From NCBI RefSeq assembly GCF_004803505.1, contig NZ_SSWH01000002.1, positions 303,871 to 367,870 on the forward strand: a DNA stretch of 64,000 nucleotides. The letters are read 5' to 3'. The stretch is from Arthrobacter echini. GTDB taxonomy: Bacteria; Actinomycetota; Actinomycetes; Actinomycetales; Micrococcaceae. Every line of letters begins with the position of its first letter. Positions within the stretch are counted from its first letter, which is position 1. A program made the position numbers and the translations under genes. Shown here in pieces: positions 51,021-59,874 of the stretch. The notes beneath the pieces are model-generated. The model did not search any database. It was not told where the DNA came from and worked only from the letters and a program-made list of their open reading frames with translations.

Positions 51021-52247
51021 ATGAACAAGAACTGGCGCTGGCTTCCCGCCGGCATCGTCCCCGCCGTCATCGTGGCAGCTTCCGTGAGCGGCACCGCCGT
51101 CGCCGAGGCACAACCACAACTTCCGGCGAAGACCGCCCAGGAACTGCTCGAGTTCGTGGCCACCGGCTCCGATGAGGCCTATTCCGGCACGGTGGAGCAG
51201 GAGTCGAATCTCGGCCTCCCTGATATCGGCATGGCGACGCCGCCGGGTGGAACCTCGAGTTCCGATCCCACCTCCATGGCGCTGGAACTGCTGACCGGTG
51301 AGCACACGGCCCGTGTCTTCGTCGACGGACCGGACAGGGCACGCGTCCAGGTGCTGGACGAGCTCGCCGAGCGCGATGTCATCGTGAACGAGAACGAGAT
51401 CTGGTCCTACGACTCGAGAGCGAACGAAGCCAGGCACGTCGTGCTACCTGACAAGGATGCGGTCAAGGCCGAGCTGGAGACGAAGCTGCAGGAGAATGCC
51501 GCGAAGCACCCCGAACTGCAGGACCTTCCGCGTACCCCGGCCGAGCTTGCGGAGACGTTCCTCGCGAAGATCGACCCCGATACCGCGGTCACGGTCAGCG
51601 GGACCAGCCGGGTCGCTGACAGGAGCGCCTACGAGTTGCTCCTTACTCCGGAGGACCCGTCCACCCTGATCGGATCGATCTCCGTGAGCGTCGATTCGGA
51701 GACGGGCGTTCCGCTCGGTGTCGCCGTCCAGGCGAAGGGCCAGGAGGATGCAGCGTTCGAGGCCGGTTTCAGTGACGTCGACTTCGCCGCACCCGATGCG
51801 GGTCTCTTCGAGTTCACCCCTCCTGCCGGTGCCACCGTGACGGAAGCGCCCACTGCGGACGAGCTCGAGACCGAACTCAAGGCGAAGACCGAGGGCAAGA
51901 CCGGAGAGAATACCCAGTCGCTGCCTGCCGGATCCCCCGAGAAACCCACCGTCGTCGGCGAGGGCTGGAGTACCATCGTGGAACTGCCCATCGGCAGCGC
52001 GGGCCTGATGGGCCTGAAGCCGGGGTCCGACCCTGACGCGGGAATGGGCGAGATCATGGAGATCGAGCCCGGGATGGACCCGGAGGACATCGCTGGAGCG
52101 CAGGCCATGCTCGATCAGGCCCTGACCGAGGTGGACGGCGGACGCGCGCTCCAGACCGCGCTCGCCTCGGTCCTGATCACCGACGACGGACGTGTCCTCG
52201 TCGGTGCCGTCGGGATCGACCAGCTCATCGCCGCCTCCCAGCAGTGA
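51021..52247 (+). CDS. LolA-like/DUF2092-type secreted protein
   Basis: A 408-residue exported protein. An N-terminal signal region (PAGIVPAVIVAASVSGTAVAEA) is followed by a large LolA-like domain: IWSYDSRANEARHV, VSGTSRVADRSAYELLLTPED and SISVSVDSETGVPLGVAVQAKG resemble lipoprotein-carrier/sigma-factor-regulatory folds common in actinobacteria. It lacks a lipobox. The C-terminal part (from about residue 270) is acidic and less structured, with a late GGRALQTALASVLITDDGRVLVGAV strand region. It precedes an ABC-2 exporter pair and may be part of the same system. Confidence 0.75.
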   Translation: MNKNWRWLPAGIVPAVIVAASVSGTAVAEAQPQLPAKTAQELLEFVATGSDEAYSGTVEQESNLGLPDIGMATPPGGTSSSDPTSMALELLTGEHTARVFVDGPDRARVQVLDELAERDVIVNENEIWSYDSRANEARHVVLPDKDAVKAELETKLQENAAKHPELQDLPRTPAELAETFLAKIDPDTAVTVSGTSRVADRSAYELLLTPEDPSTLIGSISVSVDSETGVPLGVAVQAKGQEDAAFEAGFSDVDFAAPDAGLFEFTPPAGATVTEAPTADELETELKAKTEGKTGENTQSLPAGSPEKPTVVGEGWSTIVELPIGSAGLMGLKPGSDPDAGMGEIMEIEPGMDPEDIAGAQAMLDQALTEVDGGRALQTALASVLITDDGRVLVGAVGIDQLIAASQQ

Positions 52248-52263
52248 CGATCAGGCCACCCGA

Positions 52264-52290
52264 GGAGTCCGCACTGCCCGTGCGGACTCC
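52264..52290 (+). terminator. Perfect 11-bp hairpin between LolA-like and ABC genes
   Basis: GGAGTCCGCAC and GTGCGGACTCC flank TGCCC, a perfect 11-bp stem 17 bases after the LolA-like stop and 10 bases before the ATPase ATG. It may terminate or attenuate transcription or block the ribosome-binding site of the ATPase; no T-run follows. Confidence 0.5.
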
Positions 52291-52300
52291 ACGGGTGAAT

Positions 52301-53242
52301 ATGGCAAGTCTCGCGATCCAAACGCACGGACTCACGAAGGTCTTCGGCAAGCAGGCTGTTGTCGGTGGCATCGATCTCGCCGTGCCCAGCGGCACGGTGT
52401 TCGGATTCCTCGGGCCCAATGGGTCGGGGAAGACCACCACCATCCGCATGCTCCTCGGTCTGGCTGCCGCCTCGAGCGGGGAGATCAATCTGCTCGACGG
52501 CGTCATGCCCCGTGATGCGCGCGCCGTGCTTCCCCGGGTCGGCGCCCTGGTCGAAGGGCCGGCGATCTACCCGTTCCTCTCCGGACGTGCCAATCTTCAG
52601 CGCTTCGATGCGGCAGACCGTCACACCTCCCCCAGCACGCGTAATGCGCGGGTGGATGCGGCGCTCGAGCGCGTGGGCCTGGGGCATGCGGCGACCAAAC
52701 GGGCGCATGCCTACTCGCTCGGAATGAAGCAGCGCCTCGGAATCGCCAATGCGCTCCTGGCCCCGCGGGAACTGCTGATCCTCGACGAACCCACGAACGG
52801 CCTCGACCCGCAGGGCACCCGCGAGGTCCGCAATCTCATCAAGTCCCTGTCCGACGACGGCACCACCATCTTCGTCTCGAGTCACCTGCTCGCCGAGGTG
52901 GAGCAGATGTGCTCCATGGTCGCCGTGATGAGCGCCGGACGCCTCGTGGCGCAGGGCACCCTGGACGAACTCCGCAGCGAGGGAATCGCCAGGGTGCGTG
53001 TCACCACTCCCGACCACGTCGAGGCCCGCCGCGTGCTCGCCGGTCTCGGGCTCGACACCGAAACACACGGGCGCGACGACGTCGTCACGGCTGAACTCTC
53101 CGTGCCGGGGCTCCTTCCGGAGACCGTCAATGCTGCGCTGGTCCGTGCGGATGTGCGCGTGCGGGGATTCGAGACCAGCGGTGCGTCCCTCGAGGACCGT
53201 TTCGTCGCACTGACCGGAGAGGGGTTCGACGTTGCCGGCTGA
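52301..53242 (+). CDS. ABC-2 type exporter ATP-binding protein
   Basis: A 313-residue ATPase: Walker A GPNGSGKTT (about residues 41-49), then AVLPRVGALVEGPAIYPFLSGRANL with the Q-loop-like region, signature YSLGMKQRLG, Walker B LLILDEPTNGLDP and switch FVSSHLLAEVEQMC, and the C-terminal extension typical of BcrA-class exporters. The signature YSLGMKQR is usual for this class. The ATG at 52301 is chosen over a GTG at 52244 because the intervening 57 bases hold the perfect hairpin and would otherwise be coding. It is coupled to the next permease. Confidence 0.88.
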   Translation: MASLAIQTHGLTKVFGKQAVVGGIDLAVPSGTVFGFLGPNGSGKTTTIRMLLGLAAASSGEINLLDGVMPRDARAVLPRVGALVEGPAIYPFLSGRANLQRFDAADRHTSPSTRNARVDAALERVGLGHAATKRAHAYSLGMKQRLGIANALLAPRELLILDEPTNGLDPQGTREVRNLIKSLSDDGTTIFVSSHLLAEVEQMCSMVAVMSAGRLVAQGTLDELRSEGIARVRVTTPDHVEARRVLAGLGLDTETHGRDDVVTAELSVPGLLPETVNAALVRADVRVRGFETSGASLEDRFVALTGEGFDVAG

Positions 53243-54095
53243 ATCCACAGTTGTCCGTCCACCACGGTCCGGGGGAGCCCTCGGTCTGACCCTCGTGCTC
53301 TCCGAGATCACCGTCCTGTTCCGCAGGCTGCGGACCTGGGCGATGATCGGCGCATTGGCCCTGATCCCTGTCCTGATCGCCGTCGTGGTTCGGGTATCCT
53401 CCGACGGATCGGGCAGCGGGCGCGGTCCGGCATTCCTGAACAGCATCACCCAGAACGGCCTGTTCGTCTCCCTCACCGCCCTGACCGTGGCGATCCCGCT
53501 CTTCCTGCCGCTGACCATCGGCGTCGTCGCCGGCGACACCATCGCCGGCGAAGCGAATCTGGGCACACTGCGGTACCTGCTCGTCGCACCGGCCGGCCGC
53601 ATCCGGCTCCTGCTCGTGAAGTATGCCGGAGCCGCGCTGTTCTGCTTCGTTGCAACGCTTACCGTCGTGGTGACGGGCGGCATCATCGGTGCGTTGCTCT
53701 TTCCGGTGGGGCCCGTCACACTCCTGTCCGGCGATACCGTCGGCATTGCCGGCTACTTCGTGCGCCTGTTGCTCCTGGCCCTGTACGTGACGGTCTCCCT
53801 GCTGGGGTTGAGCGCCATCGGGCTGTTCATCTCGACGCTGACCACCATCCCCGTCGGCGCCATGGCTGCCACCGCTGCGCTGGCCGCCGTCGCACAGATC
53901 CTCGGAGCCCTACCGCAGCTCGAGTGGCTGCACCCGTGGCTGTTCACCAACTACTGGCTGGGCTTCGCGGATCTGCTGCGCGAGCCGATCGTGTGGACCT
54001 CCTTCGCCGACAACGCGCTGCTGCAGGCCGGCTACATCGCCGTCTTCGGTACCCTGGCATACGGCCGCTTCAGTACCAAGGACATCCTGAGCTGA
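53232..54095 (+). CDS. ABC-2 type exporter permease
   Basis: A 287-residue membrane protein with six helices: LRTWAMIGALALIPVLIAVVVRV, SLTALTVAIPLFLPLTIGVVAGDTIAGEANLGTLRYLLVAPAGRIRLLLVKY (conserved ATPase-contact loop), and later FVRLLLLALYVTVSLLGLSAIGLFISTLTTIP. A TTG start with GAGAGGGG upstream is used, overlapping the ATPase 3' end by 11 bases. It forms the third ABC-2 exporter in the window. Confidence 0.86.
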   Translation: MPAESTVVRPPRSGGALGLTLVLSEITVLFRRLRTWAMIGALALIPVLIAVVVRVSSDGSGSGRGPAFLNSITQNGLFVSLTALTVAIPLFLPLTIGVVAGDTIAGEANLGTLRYLLVAPAGRIRLLLVKYAGAALFCFVATLTVVVTGGIIGALLFPVGPVTLLSGDTVGIAGYFVRLLLLALYVTVSLLGLSAIGLFISTLTTIPVGAMAATAALAAVAQILGALPQLEWLHPWLFTNYWLGFADLLREPIVWTSFADNALLQAGYIAVFGTLAYGRFSTKDILS

Positions 54096-54121
54096 TCAAG
54101 GAAGTCGTACCGGGCCAGGGC

Positions 54122-54451
54122 TCATTGCGTACGGGATCGGAGGTCCGCGAGGTCGTGTCGCTCGCTCGCTGCGGTCCTATCACGCGCGATTGCACTTCGG
54201 ATGACCAGCGATGTCACGGCGAGCATGGCTGCAAGGGTCACGGACAGTCCCACCAGGACTATCAGAACCATCGAAACGATGACCGCCCCTGGCGCTGTAT
54301 CCCATGCGGCTGACAGGGGTATCAGCCCGAGCTCGCTCCCGGCACCGAAGTTCCTGTCGACGAACGGCCCGACGACGGCCAGGACGACCGCAGCGATCGC
54401 GAATATGAGGCTGAATCGGGCTGCCGATTTCGCCAGTGCTTGTGCGGTCAT
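54122..54451 (-). CDS. Small membrane protein, function unknown
   Basis: A 109-residue protein with two to three membrane helices (FSLIFAIAAVVLAVVGPFVDR; AVIVSMVLIVLVGLSVTLAAMLAVTSLVIRS) and a short polar C-terminus. ATG at 54451 has GAGGAGATCC upstream; a further ATG at 54472 is in frame. No family was recognised. It is convergent with the exporter permease, 26 bases between stops. Confidence 0.65.
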   Translation of the reverse strand: MTAQALAKSAARFSLIFAIAAVVLAVVGPFVDRNFGAGSELGLIPLSAAWDTAPGAVIVSMVLIVLVGLSVTLAAMLAVTSLVIRSAIARDRTAASERHDLADLRSRTQ

Positions 54452-54513
54452 GGATCTCCTCGAGGTCGTCATAGGGCGGCACGGTCGGCGCGGCGGCCGG
54501 CAAATTGAGCGTC

Positions 54514-54789
54514 CTAGTGATGGCCTGCCTCGGTGGTGCCGAACATGAGCGTGCGACGCTGCACGTCGTAGTACACGGTCTCCGCACTGGAAAGGAGATC
54601 CTGCAGATTGTCCGCGTCATCGGCGTCGATGGTGAGGACCTCTTCCCACGCACCCTGGTCGAGCACGAGCTGGAGGGTCCATATGCCCGGCTGTCCCGGC
54701 TCTCCCGCGACCCAGCTGAACTGGTAGTGGCTGAGTTGACGGACCTTGATGGTGTCGTCGGTGATCGGCTGGCTCGGATTCTGTGCCAT
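54514..54789 (-). CDS. Small conserved hypothetical protein
   Basis: A 91-residue soluble acidic protein: SHYQFSWVAGEPGQPGIWTLQLVLDQGAWEEVLTIDADDADNLQDLLSS. The pattern of short strands suggests a compact beta or alpha/beta fold, but no family is recognised. GGAGGAG precedes the ATG. It is upstream of the small membrane protein, 62 bases away, possibly in one transcript. Confidence 0.65.
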   Translation of the reverse strand: MAQNPSQPITDDTIKVRQLSHYQFSWVAGEPGQPGIWTLQLVLDQGAWEEVLTIDADDADNLQDLLSSAETVYYDVQRRTLMFGTTEAGHH

Positions 54790-55172
54790 GACTGAACTCC
54801 TCCTCGAGATGACCCCGTACCGACCCGATCGGCGACGCCGCCGTGAGAACGGGATGCGCCTTCGTCATGCCAGTCCGGGAACGGATGCCCCTAGCTTAGG
54901 TTCGGTCCGTCACACAGCGCTAGATGCCACAGGCATTGAACTTCCCGATGAACAACTACCTGAGCATTTGGGGAAGCCTGACGATGACACACGGCTTGAT
55001 CTGCTCGGGCCGACCGCATGACAACGAAACGCAGGAGCCAACACCGGGCCATCGAATCTACCGAAGTCTTCAATGTTGGGTTGAAGTCGTGTCTGTCCTG
55101 GTTTTGGCGCTGCCTTGGATGCATCCTGCGAGTACAGTCCGATCACCAGGAACCACGATGTTGGAGGATGAG
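54790..55172. other. Intergenic region, mostly featureless
   Basis: About 383 bases between divergent genes. A short frame at 54911-55021 (ATGIELPDEQLPEHLGKPDDDTRLDLLGPTA, plus strand) looks somewhat protein-like and might be a gene fragment, but has no start or family. The rest contains nothing recognisable; base composition falls towards the lower GC of the next two genes. Confidence 0.4.
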
Positions 55173-55886
55173 ATGAAAGCCACTCCCGCCATTCTGCTTG
55201 TTGCAGCCGCCCTGACGTTGAGTGCATGTTCCACGGCAGACGAACCATCTGAAGCCAATGGAAGCGCGGCAGCGAGCCCAGCACCAACATCATCGCTCAT
55301 GCCGAGCGAACCCGTGGTGCCGTCCACTTCGCCCTCGAGTTCTTCCGCACCACCGGCATCGACCAGCTCACCCGACTCGTCAGCTCCTTCACCCTCTCCT
55401 TCACCGGAGGGCGAAGGAGAGGAATTACCGGAGAGCGAGGACCAGGAGTCGGGCGCACCCACTGTCCCAACAGGTAAGGCCGGAGCGACACTCGGCCTGG
55501 CGGACTTCTTCGAGCCATCCAGCGATTGGGAGGAGAACCGATACGAGGTTGCTGGGGAGGCCAACGTCTCCGGAATCTCAGCCGAGGTGAGCGGCCACGA
55601 CGAATCACAAGCTGAGCGCCTCGAGTTGCGCCTTGCCAACAACTTCGACCGCCTGGACTTCACGGTCGGTCAGGCCAACGACTCCAGTTCCTCGGACCAG
55701 ACCATGGTTGTGCAGGTACTGGGAAACAATAAACAACTCGATGTCCAGCAGGTACCGTTCAATGCCCAGCAGCCCATCAGCGTCGATGTGAGCGGAGTCA
55801 ACGCCGTAGTGATCAATTTCTACCTTGAGGACTCCAGCACCTATGGAAGTGTGAACGCTGTTCTGTCCGACATCACCGCAGAATGA
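55173..55886 (+). CDS. Putative lipoprotein with Ser/Pro-rich linker and NPCBM-like C-terminus
   Basis: A 237-residue exported protein. A signal with lipobox (VAAALTLSAC) is followed by a linker of about 75 residues rich in Ser, Pro, Ala and Glu, then a domain of about 140 residues (TLGLADFFEPSSDWEENRYEVAGEANVSGISAEVSG, LELRLANNFDRLDFTVGQAND, SISVDVSGVNAVVINFYLED) resembling NPCBM-type carbohydrate-binding modules. GGAGGATGAG precedes the ATG. Together with the overlapping next gene it lies in a segment of lower GC than its surroundings, possibly acquired. Confidence 0.72.
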   Translation: MKATPAILLVAAALTLSACSTADEPSEANGSAAASPAPTSSLMPSEPVVPSTSPSSSSAPPASTSSPDSSAPSPSPSPEGEGEELPESEDQESGAPTVPTGKAGATLGLADFFEPSSDWEENRYEVAGEANVSGISAEVSGHDESQAERLELRLANNFDRLDFTVGQANDSSSSDQTMVVQVLGNNKQLDVQQVPFNAQQPISVDVSGVNAVVINFYLEDSSTYGSVNAVLSDITAE

Positions 55887-56668
55887 AGCGGGAGTACAGG
55901 TCGGAGCAGCACGTAGGAAATCTGATTGCGATTGTCGGCATAGTTGTCGCTCTTCTTGTGGGAATTGCCACGATCTATGTGGCCTTCTATTTGAGCGGGA
56001 ACAACACGACGGATTCCGCCACGGCCGCGCCCAGCGCTTCCTCCGTTCCCGGAGAAGTCTCGGCTACGCGTTCTACGCAAGCTGATACTGGCTCGAGCGG
56101 ACTCGAGACCGGAGACTGCCTCTCGTCGAACGGCGAACAGCTCCCCTGCGACGTTTCGCATGAGCGGGAAGTATTCGCGGCAGCACCGGACTGCACGCAG
56201 GAAGGTCTCATCGCCTACCTGGGTGGAGCGTTGCACCGGGATGTGCTTCGGAGCGACATCTCGATCGGAGAGGAAGCGGGTGCCACGTGTGTCGTCGAGT
56301 TACCCTCGGACGTGACGACGTCTCGCACGCTCCACAATATTCTTGCCGATGAACAGAGTTCTGAAAGGACTCCGTGGCTCCGGCGGTGCTTCGATGATCG
56401 TAGCGAGCAGGACGTGGACTGCGGTCAGAACCATACGGGAGAATATGTCTGGGAGGCCGACCGGGCTTCGCTCGAACCGGTCAGTTGTTCAGCGCAGGCG
56501 AGTGAGTACATCGGTAGACCTGTTGAGCCGCTCTTTCGCACGCTCGATGTGGAAGACCTCTCGTCGAGCGAGCTGGCGCTGTGCCGCGTGTCTGTCAAAG
56601 GGGAGAATAGTCTCGAAGGGTCTCTGAGAGAACTTGCTTCCGACCAGCTTCAGCTGGCCCCTCGCTGA
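55883..56668 (+). CDS. Membrane-anchored protein with septum-formation-like domains
   Basis: A 261-residue protein with one membrane helix near the N-terminus (IAIVGIVVALLVGIATIYVAFYL) and a large extracellular part. Two related segments, GDCLSSNGEQLPCDVSHEREVF and VDCGQNHTGEYVW, each with a Cys and a His-x-x-E-like pattern, resemble the repeats of actinobacterial septum-formation domains. Paired Cys residues suggest disulphides. The ATG overlaps the previous stop by four bases (ATGA). Lower GC than neighbours. Confidence 0.65.
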   Translation: MKREYRSEQHVGNLIAIVGIVVALLVGIATIYVAFYLSGNNTTDSATAAPSASSVPGEVSATRSTQADTGSSGLETGDCLSSNGEQLPCDVSHEREVFAAAPDCTQEGLIAYLGGALHRDVLRSDISIGEEAGATCVVELPSDVTTSRTLHNILADEQSSERTPWLRRCFDDRSEQDVDCGQNHTGEYVWEADRASLEPVSCSAQASEYIGRPVEPLFRTLDVEDLSSSELALCRVSVKGENSLEGSLRELASDQLQLAPR

Positions 56669-56705
56669 GCCATCGGGCTCCGGGAAAACTCCGAATCCGC
56701 TGAAC

Positions 56706-58115
56706 CTACAGATCCGGTCCACGCTTCGCCCAGCCCGTGGCCTGCTCGAACGCGTACGCCACCTGCAGCAGCTCCACATCGGAGCCGTGCGGCATGGCCA
56801 GCTGCAGCCCCACCGGCAGTCCGTCGTCGCTGAAACCGGCCGGAACGGATACCGCCGGCAGTCCGGTCGCGGAGATCAGGCACGCCGAGCGCATCCAGTC
56901 CAGATAGGTCTCGAACTCCACACCGTTCACCGACGTCGGATACCGCTGCGCCGCATCGAAGGGCAGCACCTGCGTGGCCGGGGACGCGAAGACGTCGTAC
57001 TCACCGAAGTAGCGCCGCACCCGCGTCTCCAGCCGGGTCCGGGCCAGGGCGGCGTCGACCAGATCCTGGGCAGTGAGCTGCAGCCCCTGCTCCACGTTCC
57101 AGCGCACCTCGGGTTTGATCACCTCCCCGTACCTGCGAACGAGCTCACCGAACGCGAGGACGAAGTCGAACGCCCGCGTGGTGGTGAAGACCTGGTCCGC
57201 GTCGCGGAGATCGGGAGCTGCCTCCTCGACGATCGCACCGAGATCCGTGAAGACCTGCAGCTGACCCTCGAGGACCCGCAACACCTCACGGTCCACGGGG
57301 ACTCCGAGCCCGAAGTCGGCCGACCACCCGATGCGCAGCCCTGTCAGATCCCGCTCGAGGGATGACCCGAAGGATCCTGTCACCGGGTAGGCGTAGGGGA
57401 CGCGCGCGTCGCACCCCGCGATCGCCCTCATACCCAGCGCGATGTCCTCCACGTCGCGTGCCATCAGTCCGGTGCGGGCGAGCCAGGACCACGCGTTGCG
57501 TGTCGGCACGGCGGGGACGACGCCGAGGGACGGCCGATAGCCGACGACGTTGCAGAACGACGCCGGGATGCGCAGCGATCCGCCCATGTCACTGCCGTCG
57601 CCCAGGGGCTGGATGCGTGCCGCGATGGCCGCCGCCGCTCCCCCGCTGCTCCCGCCGGCGCTGCGTGAGGTGTCGAACGGATTGACGGTGGTCCCGAAGA
57701 CGTCGTTGAAGGTGTGCGACCCCGCGGCGAACTCCGGCACGTTGGTCTTGCCCGTGGTCACGACGCCGGCGTCCCTGAGCCGGGCGATGATCAGGTCGTC
57801 GAACGTAGGCACGAAATCCCTGAACACCGTGGACCCCTGCGTGGTGCGCATTCCCCGGGTGTTGTGGGTGTCCTTGTGAGTCATGGGCAGCCCGTGGAGC
57901 GGCGGGAGAACCGCGCCCGACGCCGTCAGGGCGTCGGCTGCCGCAGCGAGCGCCGTCGCACCCTCCCGGTCCCGAGTGACGACGGCGTTGATGCGCCCGT
58001 CGACGGCGTCGAGCTGGTCGAAGTGGGCGTCGAGCGCCTCCCGCGCCGAGACGTCCCGACGCCGGATGGCGCTGGTGAGCTCGACGGCGGACAGCTCGTG
58101 GAGCTCACCTCTCAC
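56706..58115 (-). CDS. Amidase signature family enzyme
   Basis: A 469-residue amidase. The Ser-cisSer-Lys triad is visible: Lys81 (MTHKDTHN), the GGSSGG stretch (Ser156-157) and the nucleophile-region Ser180 (GSDMGGSLRIPA). The N-terminal ELTSAIRRRDVSAREALDAHFDQLDAVDGRINAVV is a normal AS-family start. It is likely a cytosolic amide hydrolase (indoleacetamide, glutamyl-tRNA amidotransferase-like or peptide amide) of unknown substrate. The GTG start overlaps the M20 gene stop by four bases, so amidase and carboxypeptidase-like gene are co-translated and probably act on one substrate. Confidence 0.86.
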   Translation of the reverse strand: MRGELHELSAVELTSAIRRRDVSAREALDAHFDQLDAVDGRINAVVTRDREGATALAAAADALTASGAVLPPLHGLPMTHKDTHNTRGMRTTQGSTVFRDFVPTFDDLIIARLRDAGVVTTGKTNVPEFAAGSHTFNDVFGTTVNPFDTSRSAGGSSGGAAAAIAARIQPLGDGSDMGGSLRIPASFCNVVGYRPSLGVVPAVPTRNAWSWLARTGLMARDVEDIALGMRAIAGCDARVPYAYPVTGSFGSSLERDLTGLRIGWSADFGLGVPVDREVLRVLEGQLQVFTDLGAIVEEAAPDLRDADQVFTTTRAFDFVLAFGELVRRYGEVIKPEVRWNVEQGLQLTAQDLVDAALARTRLETRVRRYFGEYDVFASPATQVLPFDAAQRYPTSVNGVEFETYLDWMRSACLISATGLPAVSVPAGFSDDGLPVGLQLAMPHGSDVELLQVAYAFEQATGWAKRGPDL

Positions 58116-59347
58116 GCGCCGTTGCCCACCCTGGACAGCAGTGCCGCCATGGCCGCCCGGACGCCGGTGGTCAACGTGGGTTCGATGGCCGGCGCGAAGT
58201 ACGGCGAGTGGTTGCCCGGCACCGGGGCGTCGCCGTCGAGCAGTTCCTTGGGATGCGCGCCGAAGAACCAGTAGACGCTCGGGACGCCGATCGCCTCCGC
58301 GAGGAGACCGAAGTCCTCGCTGCCCATCACGGGCGGGGACTCGATGACGGCGTCGTCCCCGAGGACCTCGCCGAGCACCTTCATGAGCTCCGTGGTGGTG
58401 TCCGGATCGTTGTAGCACTTCGGGAAGCTGGAGATCTCCTCGATACCCGGTTCCGGCGCACCCGACGCGGCGGCCTCGGCGCTGATGATGCGGCGCAGCG
58501 ATCCCAGAACCAGCTCGCGCACCTCCGGGTCGAACGTGCGCACATTGAGCGTGAACTCCGCCGACGCCGGGATGATGTTCTCCTTGAGCCCGCCGTGGAA
58601 CGTGCCGATGGTGACGACGGCGGACTTCATGGGGTGCACCTCACGGGAGACGACGGTCTGCAGCCGTACCACCATGTGCGCGCCGAGGACGATCGGGTCG
58701 ATGGAGAGCTCCGGCTGCGAGCCGTGGGACTGCTTGCCGTGAACGGTCACCTTCCAGGAGTCCGCCATGGCCATGGCGGTGCCCTTGCTGATGTCGACGG
58801 TGCCGGTGCGCCCCGGCCAGACGTGCTGGCCGTAGATGACCGACGGCTTCGGCGCCCTGTCCCACAGGCCGTCCGCCACCATGGCCTTCGCCCCGGCCGC
58901 GATCTCCTCCCCTGGCTGGAAGATGAAGACCACCGTGCCGGACCAGGCGTTCAGGTTCTCAGTGAGCAGCTGGGCCACGGTGAGCCCCACGGTCATGTGG
59001 GTGTCGTGCCCGCATCCGTGCATGACCGGCACCTCGGTGCCATCGGGAAGCGTCCCGGCCGCGGTGCTGGCGTAGTCCAGACCGGTGTCCTCGGCGATGG
59101 GCAGACCGTCGGTGTCGGCGCGGTAACCCACCACCGGCCCGTCGCCGTTCCGCAGGATCCCGACGACGCCGGTCCCTCCGCTCCGGAACGTCTCGAGCCC
59201 GAGCCCGTCGAGCTTCTCCTGGATGAACGCTGCGGTCCGTGTCTCCTGCATGGAGAGTTCGGGATTGGCGTGGAGATACCGGTACAGCTCGTGCATGGCG
59301 TCCGTGTGCGCCTCGGAGAGTTCGAGGACGGCGGTGTCGATGGTCAT
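58112..59347 (-). CDS. M20-family amidohydrolase
   Basis: A 411-residue metal-dependent amidohydrolase (aminoacylase/IAA-amino-acid hydrolase type): YRYLHANPELSMQE, VVGYRADTDGLPI, MHGCGHDTHM (metal ligands), VFIFQPGEEIAAGAK, the dimerisation-domain HGKQSHGSQPELSIDPIVLG and a closing GSEDFGLLAEAIGVPS. The catalytic Glu in GEE is present. GAAAGGACACC precedes the ATG. It is first of an operon with the amidase, suggesting sequential cleavage of an N-acyl or amide compound (inference). Confidence 0.9.
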   Translation of the reverse strand: MTIDTAVLELSEAHTDAMHELYRYLHANPELSMQETRTAAFIQEKLDGLGLETFRSGGTGVVGILRNGDGPVVGYRADTDGLPIAEDTGLDYASTAAGTLPDGTEVPVMHGCGHDTHMTVGLTVAQLLTENLNAWSGTVVFIFQPGEEIAAGAKAMVADGLWDRAPKPSVIYGQHVWPGRTGTVDISKGTAMAMADSWKVTVHGKQSHGSQPELSIDPIVLGAHMVVRLQTVVSREVHPMKSAVVTIGTFHGGLKENIIPASAEFTLNVRTFDPEVRELVLGSLRRIISAEAAASGAPEPGIEEISSFPKCYNDPDTTTELMKVLGEVLGDDAVIESPPVMGSEDFGLLAEAIGVPSVYWFFGAHPKELLDGDAPVPGNHSPYFAPAIEPTLTTGVRAAMAALLSRVGNGA

Positions 59348-59498
59348 GGTGTCCTTTCGGGGACTGGAACGGAGATGCAGGCGGTCTCGGCCGCTCAGCG
59401 CATCGCGGTCAGGACCAGCCTAGTGAGGGGAGCTCCGAGATGTACGGCGGTCGGCGAGGTGATCTTCGCTCTCGCCATCCGCAGACGTCCATGCTTGA

Positions 59499-59515
59499 AT
59501 ATCAATCGTGGATAT
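59499..59515. promoter_or_regulatory. PadR operator-like inverted repeat in AT-rich promoter
   Basis: ATATC and GATAT are separated by AATCGTG, in an AT-rich patch 36 bases before the PadR gene ATG; GATATATC directly follows as a second palindrome (59511-59518). The site form (ATAT-containing inverted repeat) fits known PadR operators (inference). Confidence 0.5.
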
Positions 59516-59550
59516 ATCATTCAATGATGCTTGGGCGGGAAGGTACGAGT

Positions 59551-59874
59551 ATGGCACGTAGCTCCGGTTTTGAGAGCGGTGATCTGGCCGATGCTGCTCT
59601 CCACGTTCTGCTCGCCCTCGTCCAGCCACGTCATGGCTACGCCGTGATGCAGTTCCTCGACCAGGAGAGCAGAGGAACCATCGCGCTCGGTCCGGCCTCG
59701 CTCTACACGACGCTCAAGAAACTTGTCGGGGCAGGACTCATCGAAGAACTTGACGGTGACGATTCCCGCCGCGTCTATCAGCTCAACACGAAGGGCCGCG
59801 AGGTCCTTGTCAGCAACATCGAACGGCGTCGCCAGCTACTGGCCATGGCCGACCACATCATGGAGGAATCATGA
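59551..59874 (+). CDS. PadR-family transcriptional regulator
   Basis: A 107-residue PadR repressor. The winged-helix pattern is complete: ALHVLLALVQPRHGYAVMQFLDQES, GPASLYTTLKKLVGAGLIEEL and DDSRRVYQLNTKGREVL. It is of the short PadR type that controls the next gene, a DUF2812 protein, with which it overlaps (ATGA). GAAGG precedes the ATG; an ATG at 59524 is also in frame. It probably represses its own operon through the AT-rich palindrome upstream. Confidence 0.88.
   Translation: MARSSGFESGDLADAALHVLLALVQPRHGYAVMQFLDQESRGTIALGPASLYTTLKKLVGAGLIEELDGDDSRRVYQLNTKGREVLVSNIERRRQLLAMADHIMEES

Noticed and set aside
54924..55172. N-terminal extension of the lower-GC lipoprotein frame
   Set aside because: The real start at 55173 has a strong ribosome-binding site and a proper lipoprotein signal; the upstream part has no signal and poor coding features.
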